This document shows, in pieces, positions 37,009-49,593 of a stretch of DNA of 64,000 nt. Source of the DNA: Sindora glabra (lineage: Eukaryota; Streptophyta; Magnoliopsida; Fabales; Fabaceae); NCBI GenBank assembly GCA_020226215.1, contig CM035236.1, forward strand, positions 47,801,057 through 47,865,056. Direction: 5' to 3'. Numbering within the stretch: the first letter of the stretch is position 1; every line of letters starts with the position of its first letter. Below the pieces are notes generated by a model. That model was not told the DNA's origin, did not search any database, and saw nothing but the letters and a program-made list of their open reading frames with translations. Position numbers and translations under genes: made by a program.

Positions 37009-38551
37009 TGTTAGCCAAGATTTTACCCAAGAGGGGGAAATTGGATTTTAAAACCTTTTTATAGTTATGCCTAATTTGAAGATAATGTGAATAAGGAATA
37101 AGTGTTAATGTAAAAGTGAATGCAAAATAATACAACAATCTGATGAAGAATGTAAAGAACAGAGCAATATGTCAGGCAAGTAAAGAAATAGGGAAAAAAG
37201 ATATCAAACACTGCTATTTATGGTGGTTGCAGCATTGAAGATCCAACACTCTAAAGTATACATCCAGTCCTAAGTCTCTCTGACTTAGATTCGAAGTCTT
37301 ATCCACTATCCTTTCAAGTTTGAGTGCACTTGAAAAAGCTTCAGTACAGACTCTATTTTTCCTTCACTATCCCTTCGACTATCCTCTCTCAAAGCACTCA
37401 ACAAATCCTAAGAGATTCACCACTCTTGAAGCCTCCGGGGATACCTCCCTCTAGTATCAAACAAATGAAAGAAAGTAATACAAGAATGTAGCTTACAAAA
37501 CTCTAGAAAGTGGATTATACAATGAAGCTTAATGAGAAGAGTTTTTCAATCTAGTAAGCTCAAGGGATTTTAGGTTATGAAAGGATGAAAGAATGTTTCT
37601 TATGTCTATGTAACAATGTAAGCTCTTTCTCTTATGAAATAATTTGAAAAGAAACCTTTATATAGGAGTTAGAAGAGTCAAAAAGCCGTTACTCAGCAAA
37701 TATAGCCATTATGGAGTTGTTGGCAGCCAGTGAATCGATTCTGGAATTGAATCAGGGACCCTACGAAAAATTTGAAAAAAGTTGATGAATCGATTCGGGA
37801 ATCGATTCATACTTGAAAAACTCCTCAGTGAATCGATTGCTGAATCAATTCACTTTAACTCTATTTCAGCTTTGGATGAGTTAAATTGATTTAGGAATCG
37901 ATTCAGCCTTTTTTGAAACAAAACTAAGAAAAAAATAGGACATAAAGAGTGGGTTGAGTAATCGATTCATTGGAAAGAGAGATCAAACTTTTGAAAACAT
38001 GAATCGATTCGGAAATCAATTGATTTTCCTTTGAAAAACTTTCTGGACCTTGAGAATTGATTGTTAAATCGATTAGGGCAAGCCAGTTTGCTCTCTAGAT
38101 GCCTGGAATCGATTTAGGAATCAATTAGGGCAAACCAGTTTACTTTCTGGATGCTTAGAATCGATTGGTGAATTGATTCGAGCAAACCAGTTTGCTTTCT
38201 GGATGCTTGGAATCAATTTGGGAATCGATTCAAGCAATCTAGTCTGCTCTCTGGATGCTTGGAATCGATTCAACCCCAGAAGCAACTTTGAAAATAACCC
38301 ATGCTTTGTTTAAAGGAGAGACACAAGATTAACATTATGATTTTGAGAAAAACACCTAATCCCTTAATGATTGAATCCTTTCTTACAGATAAATTCTAAA
38401 GGGATTAATTAAGAACTAACTAATCTAAACATGATCTTCTTCTCTTTATCTTCAAAACTTGTAGCAAGTTCCTTAATAAGGAGGGCCAAATCCAAAAGTC
38501 ATCAAAGTGCTTTGTTATCATCAAAACTCTTTAAAGGGGCTAAGGTTAACA
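37009..38551 (+). mobile_element. solo LTR H1 with AATCGATT-rich tandem repeats, 1543 bp
   Basis: Begins TGTTAGCCAAGATTTTACCC and ends AAGGTTAACA; the 5-base flanks are CAAAT (37004-37008) and TAAAT (38552-38556), a target duplication with one transition. The 'ccaagagggggaaattgg' start and the 'atggtggttgcagc...ctacatccagtcc' middle are common in plant LTRs. Inside, about a dozen AATCGATT palindromes occur between 37733 and 38275. No coding sequence is present. Orientation is assumed from the usual direction of these phrases. Confidence 0.8.
38076..38283. repeat. four-copy 52-bp tandem repeat inside solo LTR H1
   Basis: Units start at 38076, 38128, 38180 and 38232, exactly 52 bases apart. 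Each reads roughly 'gcaaaccagtttgctttct' then 'ggatgcttggaatcgatt'. The last unit runs into the unique end of the LTR. Confidence 0.88.
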
Positions 38552-38659
38552 TAAATTGACATCTAAAGTTAGCTTAGGTACATGGCTTTAGGTGTTAGAT
38601 ATCAATTAAGTACAAAAAATATAGTTATCTTTAATGAAATGATATCATACTATTAACTA

Positions 38660-38800
38660 ATTTTTAACATTGGTTATTGAATAAGAACCAATGTCATAAT
38701 AATTGAATGTCAATTACTAAAATATTGATTTCTTTTGCTCTAGTAACTTTTTCATTAAAACTGATTTAATTATACATGTCAAACTAAAATCCAAAACATA

Positions 38801-38865
<65 letters not shown>

Positions 38866-41548
38866 TATACAATATTTATATTTAGCCAGAAGTAAAATTT
38901 AGTTATATTTTTTTGTATAAATATAAATCAAAATAGATAAAACATATGGTTCACTTTATAGTTTTATAAGTGGTATCAAGTAATAATTTTAGAGTTTTAG
39001 TATAAATATTGTAAGAACATTGACATTACCTTATGAATTAATCATTTTTTTAATTCAACTTATCTTAAGTAAATAAATAACATTAAAATTCTTTGTTATA
39101 TTTCCACATTTTTCTTATAAGATTAAATAGATAGAAATTATCAAAAGATTGAATGTAAATGGATAAACAAATAAGAAAGAGAAAGACAATTTCAAAAATA
39201 TATTTTGTAATTTCCTTTACTTTCATATTAGTACATTGACATATATATAAAAAATGTTATAATTTTTAATGAACAATAATAACGTTAAGAACGTTACAGA
39301 TGACTTTATAGGATAGAAGGTGTAAATTAATGGCTTCCACAATCCATCAATAGAGACCAATTTTGAGATGAAAAGTGTAAATTGTCGCATTTAGCACCAG
39401 ATCTATCATAAGATTATGGAATCCATTAAAAAATTCTTAAAGGAATTTTAATGGATTCTAGAACCTTTACAATCACTAATTTGGTGCTGAATATGATTAT
39501 CTACACTTTACAAATCAGAAGTCTTCTTTTTGATAGAGAGAATGGATTGTCATATTCAATAGAGATGATTTCTATGATGAATGGTGTAAATTATCATATT
39601 TAACATTACTAAGGCTATTGAGAAAGTCTTTGAATATCTTAAAGTTTCTTCCAAGGATTTTTACCTATAGTTTAATAATGCACACAAGGATCTTATAAAA
39701 AAATTGAATGGATTGTTATTCAAAGTCCTTGTAAAATACTTGTGTTTATGGTTAAAATGTAGGCACAAGTCCTTCCAATGAGAAAAATATTATTCATAAT
39801 GAACAACAAATTTTTTATTTACAATAAACATACATTTAAAAAGGACATTATATAAATGAAATGGAAAAATGCATATCCTTTGCTTATAATTCTTTTATAT
39901 TGCTTAAAGGATTCTAAGTTGAAGGGTAGAAATGAGTTACAAATTAATGATAAATTATAGTAAGAAAAAGTCACATCATGATCCATGCATCTATAAACCT
40001 ATAAATGCATGAATAAACATATAACTTTTTTTCATTATAATTTATCTTTAGATTGCAACATATCTCTGCCTTTTCTCGATATCTCTAAATGTGTAGAGAG
40101 GGCGATATTTATAAATGGTAGGCATGCTTTAGACATTGGTTATTGAAAGAAAATTAATGTCTTAGGTTTAATAATATCTAAAAAAAGTAGCAATTGCCAT
40201 ACTTTAAGACTTCAGTCAAGTGTTTTGCCAACATGTTAACTTTTAACATGAATTATTACAATGATTGAAATGGTTTTAGATGATAATCATTTAAAAAAAA
40301 ACTAATGTTTTAAGTTTTCACAATTTTTCTTAACATTATAAATGCTATTTAATACATATCTTTAGATTTTTACACTTTCCTTATAAATTCATAATTGTCA
40401 TTCTTTTAAACATTAGTTAAATGCAAAGCTAATATCATTTAAGTTTGTAATTATCTCAGTAAGAGACTTTTGGAACATCTTTAAATGTCTATTTTGTAAA
40501 TAATCAATGATGTAAGCTTCTACAATTGACCTGCTTTAGTTATTGAATATTTTCTTTATAAATTATTTTACTATAATCTAAACATTAGTAGAAAACATAT
40601 TGACTATTTTACAAATTCATGCTAAATTTGATAGTCATAAATATCATTTTTCTAATTTATAAAATTTTATTCAAATTCCATAGATTGATTTCTTTTTTTA
40701 ATACAAGTATACTCAATTCAGTGATAAATACGATGTCAGTTATTTAATAATAACTTAGATGTCATTTATTTTTACATAATTTTCTCATACAATACAAAAT
40801 CAACATATAAAATGTGAATCCATAAAAATACAAGAAATGAGAAATCTAGTTACTAAAATTTATTATGCAATTTTATTTATTTCCATATAACATTAGATCA
40901 ATAAATGTAATTTGATGCTAATATTTCATAAACAAAAAAAGAAAGGAGATTATACCCTGTTCAATCTTTGTTGACCATCTCATTGCCAAAGCTACTCATT
41001 GCTATCACCTAAAAATTACTTTTCTTAAAATTGGTAAATCATGTATTCCATAAAATAACATATACAAAAAGTAAACTAAATCATTAATACATAAAAAGTA
41101 AATACTTCTACATTAATACACAAAAACTATACAAAACCATTATGTAAACAAAATCATCATTGTTGATGCAAATTCTAATTTGTTGCTTAATTTTTTCCAC
41201 TTTAATCACAAGACTATACAATGGAATAACTAGTTATTAGTCCTCTAGTACTTTGATTGCATACACTGGCAATGAAAATAGAAGATTGTTAGAGAGATAT
41301 AGTTAGAATATTGGAAAGTAAGATGTTAAAAATGTTTTATATGGAAAATAAGAGTTAAAAATATCACTTAAGTATAAGAAAGTGAGGTGTTGGAAGTTTT
41401 TCATATAACAAGTGATTATTAGTGTGAAAATTTATAGGTAAAATTCAGAAAAAAATGTTGGTTATTAATTGAAATCAATGTCCTATGTATTAGTAACTTC
41501 TAATGAATCTAGTGATTGCTATACCAAAGTTTTTTGAAATACCTTTTA
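38660..41548. repeat. palindrome-rich CACTA subterminal-like region
   Basis: Several short imperfect palindromes built on 'acattggttatt...aa.caatgtc' occur: 38666-38695, 40132-40161, 40732-40763 (gatgtc...gatgtc form) and 41455-41482. A further shared phrase, 'aaaaactaatgttttaagttttcac' split over about 40297-40322, matches one near 54972-55000 on the other side of the Gypsy insertion. Such motifs are typical transposase-binding subterminal repeats of plant CACTA elements. A long (TA)n run at 38811-38863 is included. No protein-like reading is seen. Confidence 0.5.
39325..39575. repeat. foldback inverted repeat, arms ~100 bp
   Basis: 'gtgtaaattgtcgcatttag' followed by 'cacca' (about 39377) mirrors 'tggtgctgaatatgattat' followed by 'ctacac' (about 39482). 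'ggaatccattaa' mirrors 'ttaatggattct' close to the centre at about 39437, and 'acaatccat' mirrors 'atggattgt' at the outer edges. It may be an independent MITE or part of the CACTA subterminal structure. Confidence 0.55.
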
Positions 41549-42377
41549 TAATGTGAAATTGTAACCTCTAATACCAAATGATGGATTCCTAAGGTTAGAT
41601 TGTCCTAAATCTAAGAATTAGATAAAAAAAAGAAGGATAATTATGCCATATTTTTTTTAAAAAAAGAAGAATAAAAGCGATTACTAAGAAAAGATCACAA
41701 CATAAAGGATGTTAATCCTTTAATAAGTGAGATTTGACTTTACAAGAGTGAAATCAATCTTAATTAGTCTATAACTTTTGTTAGAACTAGTAGAAATAAG
41801 AGCTTTCAAACAATTTTTAGATTCACAAATATTAAAAGTTCTAACAATAGGAAATAAACCTCCTCAAATAGTTTCTTAAAGTTAAAAAGTCAACTAAACT
41901 TATTGGGCTTTAATTAGATTAATTAAGCCTAATCTAGAAAGATAATTAAAATAATATTAATTACCCAAATAAAGTTATTAAATAATAGGCTAAACAAATA
42001 TAAAGCCTAACAATTTCTTAAACAATGAGAAAGAAGGTAAACAAACACTTGGGTATGCATTAAACTTAAAGTATTCAATTATATTACTCAAATACTAAGC
42101 AGAAATCTATAAGTACTCAGGTACTGTATTCAAGTACTTGAATATAGAATTGAATCTAAAGCTTAGAACTTAAACGTTGTGCTCGAGTACTCATATGGAA
42201 TTTACCAATACTAAAATATAAATAATCCAAGTTCCTCTAAGTTTTTCCTACCTTATTTTTTCATGTATCCAAACTTTCTCCATAAGCCTTTGGATAACCT
42301 CCTTAAGCTTCTTATCCTTAGCTCTTATCATTGGACTCTTCGATATGTGCGAATGCTTCTTTTCATTATTTATATCA
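41549..42377 (-). repeat. Gypsy G 3' LTR
   Basis: Aligns with 54021-54876, e.g. the shared 'aagcgatta', 'tattgggctttaatt' type and 'aaacacttggg' phrases. On the minus strand it starts TGATATAAATAATG right after a purine-rich stretch AAAGAAATGGAAGA, which serves as polypurine tract although it also encodes the protein. Confidence 0.87.
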
Positions 42378-43305
42378 TCTTCCATTTCTTTGAAATAATT
42401 TATCCTCGAATCTCCAAATCCTACATTGAAAGGATAAAAGTCAACAACATTAAAAAAGGAAATAACATTATACTTATATGGCAAATCCAATTTATAAACA
42501 TTTTCATTAGTCATCTCCACCACTTAAAAGGGATCATTTCTTCTTGGATGCAATTTGCTCCTCTTTTAAGCTAAAAATCTTTCTTTCTTCATATGAATCC
42601 AAACTTGATCTCCTAATTCAAAGATTACTTTTTTTACCCTTTATTAGCATGTTTGACATATAGTGTCATCTTTTTCTTTATATTCAACTCGACTTGCTCA
42701 TGTAACTTATGAATCACATCTAATTTCCTCTTCTATTTAAACTTAACCTTTCATTAATAGGCAAATATCAAATAAAGAGTTAAAGGATTAAAGCCACGAA
42801 CAATTTCAAAAGGGGAAAAGTTAATAGCAAAGTGAACATCTCTATTGTATTCAAATTCAACATGGAGTAAACGTTCCTCCTAACTTTACAAATTCTTTTG
42901 AACTAAAAAATGTAACAAAGTACAAAATATTTTAATCACTACCTTAGTTTATTTATTAGCTTGAAGATGAGAAGTTGTTGAAAAGAGCAACTTTATGCCT
43001 AACTTAACCCATAAAATCCTTTCCATTCTTTGTTTGAGTAAACCTAGCACAATCTATAGAAATGTTAGTCTAAGGTTCACTAACAATAAGAAGTAAAGTA
43101 TAAAGATTATGAGGTAAAACTCTGGATTTAGTCTCTTTGAATGTGATATAATTAGCAAAACATTTTTCTACATCATATTTTATGCTAGGCTAGAAGAAAT
43201 GCTCATTTAATATGTTTAAACTTTTCCTAATTCCAAAATGCCTTGTAAAGCCTCCATTATAGGCTTTTCTCACAAGCAATTCCTTAAGAGATCCTCTAGG
43301 CACAT
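42248..43305 (-). pseudogene. Gypsy G integrase remnant: zinc site to C-terminus
   Basis: At 43190-43300 the reading VPRGSLKELLVRKAYNGGF followed by TRHFGIRKSLNILNEHFF is the H2C2 zinc region. After it YDVEKCFANYITFKETKS and NISID give the start of the catalytic core, which is then shortened. At 42580-42640 FELGDQVWIHMKKERF, and at 42248-42523 NENVYKLDLPYKYNVISFFN then VVDFYPFN and SPMIRAKDKKLKEV, match the conserved Gypsy integrase C-terminus ('VYKxDLPxxYxVSxxFNVxDLSPF...MTRARAK'). Stops and frameshifts are present. The N-terminal end of this block is cut by the insertion of LTR F. Confidence 0.88.
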
Positions 43306-46168
43306 TGTAATATCCCATAAGAGTCTTTTTGAAAAATATCTTAAGTGAATTAGAAATTCCAAATAGGTATTCTATTAGAAACACTCAAATTAGAAAAACT
43401 AGTAGGAAAATTAAGTGAAATTCAAGAGGATCATAGGAGTAATTTTGATATGAACCCACTAAAGTTTTTATGAGAACTTTATTAGCCATTAAAATAGATA
43501 AAAATCCAATTAAAAAATATAATAATAAGTTTAAGAAAATTCACATAGGAATTTGTTAAAATTTCAAAACCATATAAATTAAAAAGTAAAAATTTGAGCT
43601 AAAAATTAAGAAAATTAATAATAAAATCATTAGGCTAACCTAAATTAAAATTTCAAGTTGAAAATTTGTATGGAAGTTCAAAATTTAAAGGTCCAAAAAT
43701 CTGTAAAAGTTTAGTGGGAAAAATATAAGAAGGTGGAAAAGGGGGACTATTTTGTAATAAATACTATTTCCTATTTTTATGTGGATTGGTTTTAGGCATA
43801 ATTATTCCTCTAATTTTCCAAGCCACTTAGAAATCCAAGATGCCCAAAAATTTTCCAATATTTTTTCAAAATTCAATATAAATGATAAATAAATAGTAGA
43901 TTTTTTAAAAAAAACTAAGGTTTGGATTTATACATATAAAGGTTGCCCAATTTGAAGTGAATTTCTACTTCTTTGGCTAGCAAAAACATGAAAGAAGAAA
44001 GGGAATTTGGTGAACAACTCCAAGCCTTTGTAGATTGCCAAATATTCTTTAATTTGGATCATCAAATTCTATAAAGTAATTTAGGATATTCTATTGCCAT
44101 TTTCCATAATAACATACACTAATGACAAACATAAGAAAATTTTTCATAAGATAATAATTAGTATTTACACTAAAATAAAAGGGTAATCACGATGAGAAAT
44201 CCTTTTAAATAAGGTGATGAGTAATCATTCACTCAGTATATTTTATAGTCACTCCTTTTATTGCATTGAATTAATTAGATGTACAAATCATGGAGGAAGT
44301 ACAACAGGCTGATACTTACATTAGAACCTTCTAGTCATCTTATCGCATGCATGAAATAGTATTTTGTTATATAATAACTTCTACCCTTGCAAATACAAGA
44401 GCATACTATGAGATAGAACTTAAGCAGATAGATTTAGATTCTAATCCTTTCTCCACCCAAAAGTTTAGCTAGTAATGGTACTCATTTTTCTTCTGTAGAA
44501 TCATATTTAGAGGAGTAAATGTTAGTGTATATACCCTAAAACTAATCATATTGATGATTGTAAATTTGAATTGTGTTATTTTAATGGTAATTTTAATTAT
44601 CATATTTATACATATATTATTTGTGTAATATATTTAATTATGATAATAATCTTAGAATAATTATATTATTAAATGTCCCTTGTCATATATCATTGAGGAT
44701 TAAGTTGCTTTGATATATTAAGACTAGTATGTGTGATGACTTATATGAGATATCAAGTCTACACAAGAGTACAAATTAGAAAACTTGTATATTAGACCGA
44801 CCCACTCTAAGAACACTATATGGATCATTATGTAAGTATCATGAGTGAGTCTTAATGATCATTATTAATATAGTCCTTTGACCTGAGATTGCCAAGGTTC
44901 CCTATATGTGAGTTTCGTATTTTGATACTACTCTATGTCACTCATGGTTGAGTGAATGTAAGGATAGTTATTAGATATGTTACATATCATGTGAAAGGAT
45001 TTTTGTGATCAAGATGAAATTTATTCCTGCTATATAACAAGAGTGACATTTGTGGGCCCTTTGATTAAGTAAGGCTGAGAATGCATAGCCATACTCAAGT
45101 GAATTGACATGGGATGTCAATTACATTTGCTTCAGTCAGCTTACTTAAGAATCAAGAAACCTTTGGATTAGGCTATACAGGAATGACATGGTCCATGTCT
45201 CGTACTCAATCTAGATGTTTAGGATAAAAGGACATAGATGATGATCACGTATAAAGGTTCACTCGAATCACCGACTTTCTCTTTATTTAGGTAACAATGA
45301 TGTATTGCTAGACACCGCTCATTGTTTATGATCATTAATGTGATTTATGATCATTACTAATGTAATGAGGGCCTATAAGATTGCACACTTAGAGCCTAGT
45401 GGATTTGAAATTGATGGACCAAATTGTTTGGGCCTAATATTTAGGAATTCCATATTATAATTATAAGGTCCAATAATAAGCCTATAATTATATATGGAAC
45501 AAAGCCCAATTAGTTAAGATTTTCTATGTACCTATTTAAATAGACTTGTTGGATAATAATACATGATTATTCATGTATCCTAAAGCATAGAAAAACCCTA
45601 GTACCTCTTCTTGACCATAACCCTTGAAGAGGCATAGCTAACATTATGAGGCTAAGGAGAAGAATTCCAATCAGTGTTCGTGTGGACATTCACTAGTGAT
45701 TTGCTAGTTCGTGTGGATACCTTAAAGTCTTTAGCCGAAAGGAAGTCAAAAAGGTGATTAACAAATGAGTCCCTAAATCATCGCAAAGGTATTCCTTGAA
45801 TCTTTACTCTAATTTAATGTTTTGTATGGATCCGTTAGCTAGAATCGATTAATTCTGCTACGCTTGTTTGGCTCTTGATCCCAATAGTGGAACCCTAATG
45901 GATCTAATTAGGAAGTTATAACATCTTATATGTATTATGTAAAATATATTTCCATATAAACAAATTTTAATATATGTATATATAACTTCAGTACTTGTAA
46001 TGTATATAGTTTTATTTTCTAGGTGTAAATGACTACTTCTTCTAATAATACTACTTTTGTAAAAATATTAAAATAAAATAAAGGCTTATAAAGATATCTA
46101 TTTAGTATACTAGCATTAAGCATGTATTTTTACCCTGACCACAATAATTGTAAAGATGGATGATGACA
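43306..46168 (+). mobile_element. solo LTR F inserted in Gypsy integrase (contains solo LTR D)
   Basis: It starts TGTAATATCCCATAAGAG and ends AAGATGGATGATGACA. The flanks CACAT (43301-43305) and CACAC (46169-46173) are a target duplication with one change. Joining across the gap restores the Gypsy reading NRKNKLCV followed by PRGSLKEL, which proves the insertion. Once solo LTR D (44520-45886 plus its duplication) is removed the LTR is about 1.5 kb. Start and end phrases match those of the longer solo LTR E (57086-59897), so F looks like a shorter relative. The orientation follows E's TG...CA reading and is assumed. Confidence 0.8.
44520..45886 (+). mobile_element. solo LTR D (A/B family, diverged), 1367 bp, nested in LTR F
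   Basis: Begins TGTTAGTGTATATACCC and ends GATCCCAATA, matching the TGTTGGTGTGTGTCC and ATTCCCAACA ends of LTR B. Shared internal landmarks in the same order include the 'agactagtatgtgtgatgac', 'ttatgagatatcaagtc' and 'gtattgctagacaccgctc' type phrases. Flanks are GTAAA and GTGGA, compatible with one decayed duplication. No coding sequence is present. Confidence 0.78.
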
Positions 46169-47560
46169 CACACATAATTTATTCTTTCTATTCACGAACC
46201 TATTGTGCTTATAAAATTTATGAAGGGATTTCTTTTCGCATGTTAAATAATAATGGCAAAATCAAGATGATTTCTATATAAATCTTTAATGTGTTCAAAA
46301 CCTAATAACTTAGATTCCAAAATAGAGGTAAGAAGATACTTTCTTGATAATGCATCAACAACTACATTATCTTTACCTTACTTGTATTATATGACATATA
46401 GAAATGTTTCAATGAATTCAATTCATGTTAAATGCCTCCTATTTAGCTGAATCTATGATTTGCATGAATCAAGAACTTCTTTGTCCACAAATAGTATTGC
46501 CAAGTCTCCAAAGCACAAACTAAAGTATAAAGCTCCTTATCATAAATGGGATAGTTAAGAGCTATTCCATTTAGTTTCTCACTAAAGTGAGCAATGGGCT
46601 TCCTTTCCTACTTTAAAATAGCTTCAATACTTACATCATAGGAATTATATTCAATTTCAAATATTTCAGTAAAATTTGGAAAAGCAAGTAAAAGAGCTGA
46701 ACTCAATCTATCCTTCAACAAGTTAAATACACTTTCTTGCTTTTCTTCCTAATAAAACTTAATATTTTTTTAACTGACTTATTTAAGAAGGTGGTTATAG
46801 TACTAAAGTCTTTCACAAACTGCTATAAAAGCTAGTTAACTCATGAAAACTTCTTACCTTACTTGCACTTTTAAAGTTAAGCTACTCCCTAATTGCTTTA
46901 ACTTTCTTTTGGTCCATTTCAATTCTTTTGCTATTAATAACATAATCGAGGAACATAATTTTATCCAAACAAAATGAACATTTTTCTATGTTTGCATTCA
47001 ATTTTTCATCTTTCCAAAACTTGTAACACATATTTTAAATGCAAAACATACTCATCTACACTCTTGCTATAAATAAAGATGTCATCAAAATAAACAATCA
47101 TAAATTTCCTAATGAAAAGGCACAAAACATGATTCATCAACCTTATGAAAGTGCTCAATGTATTAAACAAACTAAAAGGCATCACGAACCATTCATATAA
47201 ATCATATTTTATTTTAAAAGTATTTTTCCATTATTCATCTTTTTCCATCTTTATTTAATAATATCCTTGTTTTAAATTGATCTTTAAAAAGATACAAGAT
47301 CCATGTAATTCATCAAGCTTGGGAATAGAATATTTGTACTTTACAATGATTTTGTTGATTAGCTAGCAATCAACACACATTCTCTAAGATCTATCTTTCT
47401 TGAGCATTAACAAGACTAGTACCACACTGGGGTTCATGCTTTCTTTTATGTATTCCTTTAACTTGAGATCTTCCACTTGCCTTTGAATTTCTTTTGCTTC
47501 TTTTAGGTTAATCTTATAAGCAAGATAATTTACAATAAAAAATCCCGAAATGAAGTCAAT
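46169..47560 (-). pseudogene. Gypsy G reverse transcriptase and RNase H remnant
   Basis: From the minus-strand start (about 47480) MCVDC, then INKIIVKYKYSIPKLDELHG, and LYEWFVMPFSLFNT are typical Gypsy reverse transcriptase. The catalytic box YFDD (47081-47092) in MIVYFDDIFIYSKS is intact. RNase H follows with KVRSFHELTSFY and, near 46330-46380, DNVVVDALSRKYLLTSI, a hallmark of plant Gypsy polyproteins. Stops and frameshifts are scattered through it. The segment ends at the LTR F insertion with NRKNKLCV. Confidence 0.87.
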
Positions 47561-47936
47561 TTAATGTTTATTATTCCTTTTAGGTAGTAACTCTCTTGGA
47601 GACTTATTTAAGAATACATTTTTCAAATTCTTGTAAAATAAATTTTATAAATCTTAGCAAAATAAGGCTTTCATGGTTAGTATTAGCATAAGCTTCTTTG
47701 TGTAAGAGTACAAATGTAGGCCTAGATGCAAAATAAGTACTTTTCACATCATTCAATTTAACATACACACTTATTTTTTCTCTCACTTGTTTTGAGCTCT
47801 ATTCTTTTTCATTCATGCTTTTCTTCTTTTTGTCACTACCATATTTTTTTAATATTATTTTCTCCTTTTTTTTCTTCCTTTCTTTTCTTATGTAATCTCA
47901 CTTGATCCTCATATGCTTGTTTCAAGTGTTGGTGTG

Positions 47937-49588
47937 TGTCCTAGAACCAATCATATAGACGATTGAAGTTATACACAATGTATTATATTTTTGTTTAGGC
48001 AATTTAATTATTATATTTTATTTTTATTATTATTATGCATAATTTATAACTTAATATAATAATTATCCTTGGAATAGCTTTGCTATTCCTAAAATGCCCC
48101 TAGTCAAGTATTATTACGAAAATGATAGTAATAATACATCGAGACTAGCGTGTATAGTGACTGATGATTACAAATTATGGATATGTGATATCAAGTCAAT
48201 ACATGAGTACATTCTAGTGAACAATGTACTGGACTGACCCACTATGAGAATATTGCATGGATAAATGTGTCATAAGTTATTCTCATATGATCACAACTAC
48301 ACATAAACCTTTGACCTGAAGTCACTACGGTTCCCTACATGAGGAATTACTCACTTTAATATTGTCCTATGTCACCTTTAATTAGGATAACAAGTAGAGC
48401 ATTGATTGGGTGTATCATAAATCATGCAGAGAGAAGTGAGTGATGTAAATGGGATTTTGTTACTCTTGTATAAAAGAGAAATATCCTTGGACCCCTTGAT
48501 TGAGGGAGACTTAGAAATGCATGGCCATGCTCAGTTGAATTAATATGTGATATTAATTATTTATTTTAAGTCTACTCAGTATCAAGAAATATAAATTGAA
48601 CATTGACGAGGATGACACATTCCATGCCTCTAGTTCAATTTGGATATTATTACAAAAAGGTTATGATGCGAAACGTTGATCATATGTTAGGTGGATGTCG
48701 AATCACAGACATTCTTACTACTTGAGTGGCAGTGATGTATTGCTAGATACCGCTTACTGTCTATGACTCAATAAATGAGTCATTGTCAACGTAGTAAGAA
48801 CCTACAAGGTCACACAAAAGGAGTAGGAATAAGACAATAATTAATTGGACTTTAATTATATTAATATCCAATTAATTGGACTTATTTTTGTGCATATATA
48901 TATTATTAAGAATAATAAATTCACGTTTTATATATATATATATATATATATTATGTGATATTATTTGATATTAAAGTAATATCAAGTAATTATCTTATCA
49001 GATATTAGATAAATATATTATGAGATAATATTATTTTGATATTTAATAACTATATGCAATTATCTAATAATTAAGATATTTATATTATGAGATAATATTG
49101 TTATCTAATATTAGATAATTAATAGATAAGTCCTATCTCTTCCCATTATCTCTAGGATAAGGATAAGATGAGTTGTTAAGTGTGATTAGGATTTTGGAAG
49201 CATTATCCTAGTAGGACTAGGATTATGGCTTACCTAAGTTCTATAAAAGGGGACTTGAGGGCAGCACTTAATAATCACGTCCAAAGCTTCCATATAAACC
49301 CTAAATCATTCAGAAAACATCCAATCCTAATTCTTAGAGTGAAAAACGCATCCTAGCAGACGCGTGGAGGGTGAGAGGTCATTGTTCACTCCGTGTGGAT
49401 ACCGTAGAGACGCTGTACCTTCCGGCCGGCGTTTGATTCATCCGCTCTCAAGTTTTGATCAGTAGAAACACGAGTGCCTAATAGGTAAAATCCTAATCAT
49501 TGACTTATGCTTTTTTGCATGGATCCTAGGTAGAATTCGGATCAAAATTTTAAAATTCTGCTGCATGTGATAATCCGAATTCCCAACA
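47937..49588 (+). mobile_element. solo LTR B (family TGTTGG...CCAACA), 1652 bp
   Basis: Begins TGTTGGTGTGTGTCCTAG and ends CCGAATTCCCAACA. Flanks TCAAG (47932-47936) and GCAAG (49589-49593) are a target duplication with one mismatch. It is nearly identical, in inverse orientation, to solo LTR A. A TATAAAAG box at 49242-49249 is followed about 100 bases on by transcript-like sequence. The (TA)n run at 48928-48950 corresponds to the longer run in LTR A. It lies between the protease and reverse transcriptase parts of Gypsy G. Confidence 0.9.
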
Positions 49589-49593
49589 GCAAG

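Noticed and set aside
37733..38283. regularly spaced repeats as a CRISPR array
   Set aside because: The repeats include the spacer and vary together as a tandem duplication within a plant LTR; the host is eukaryotic.
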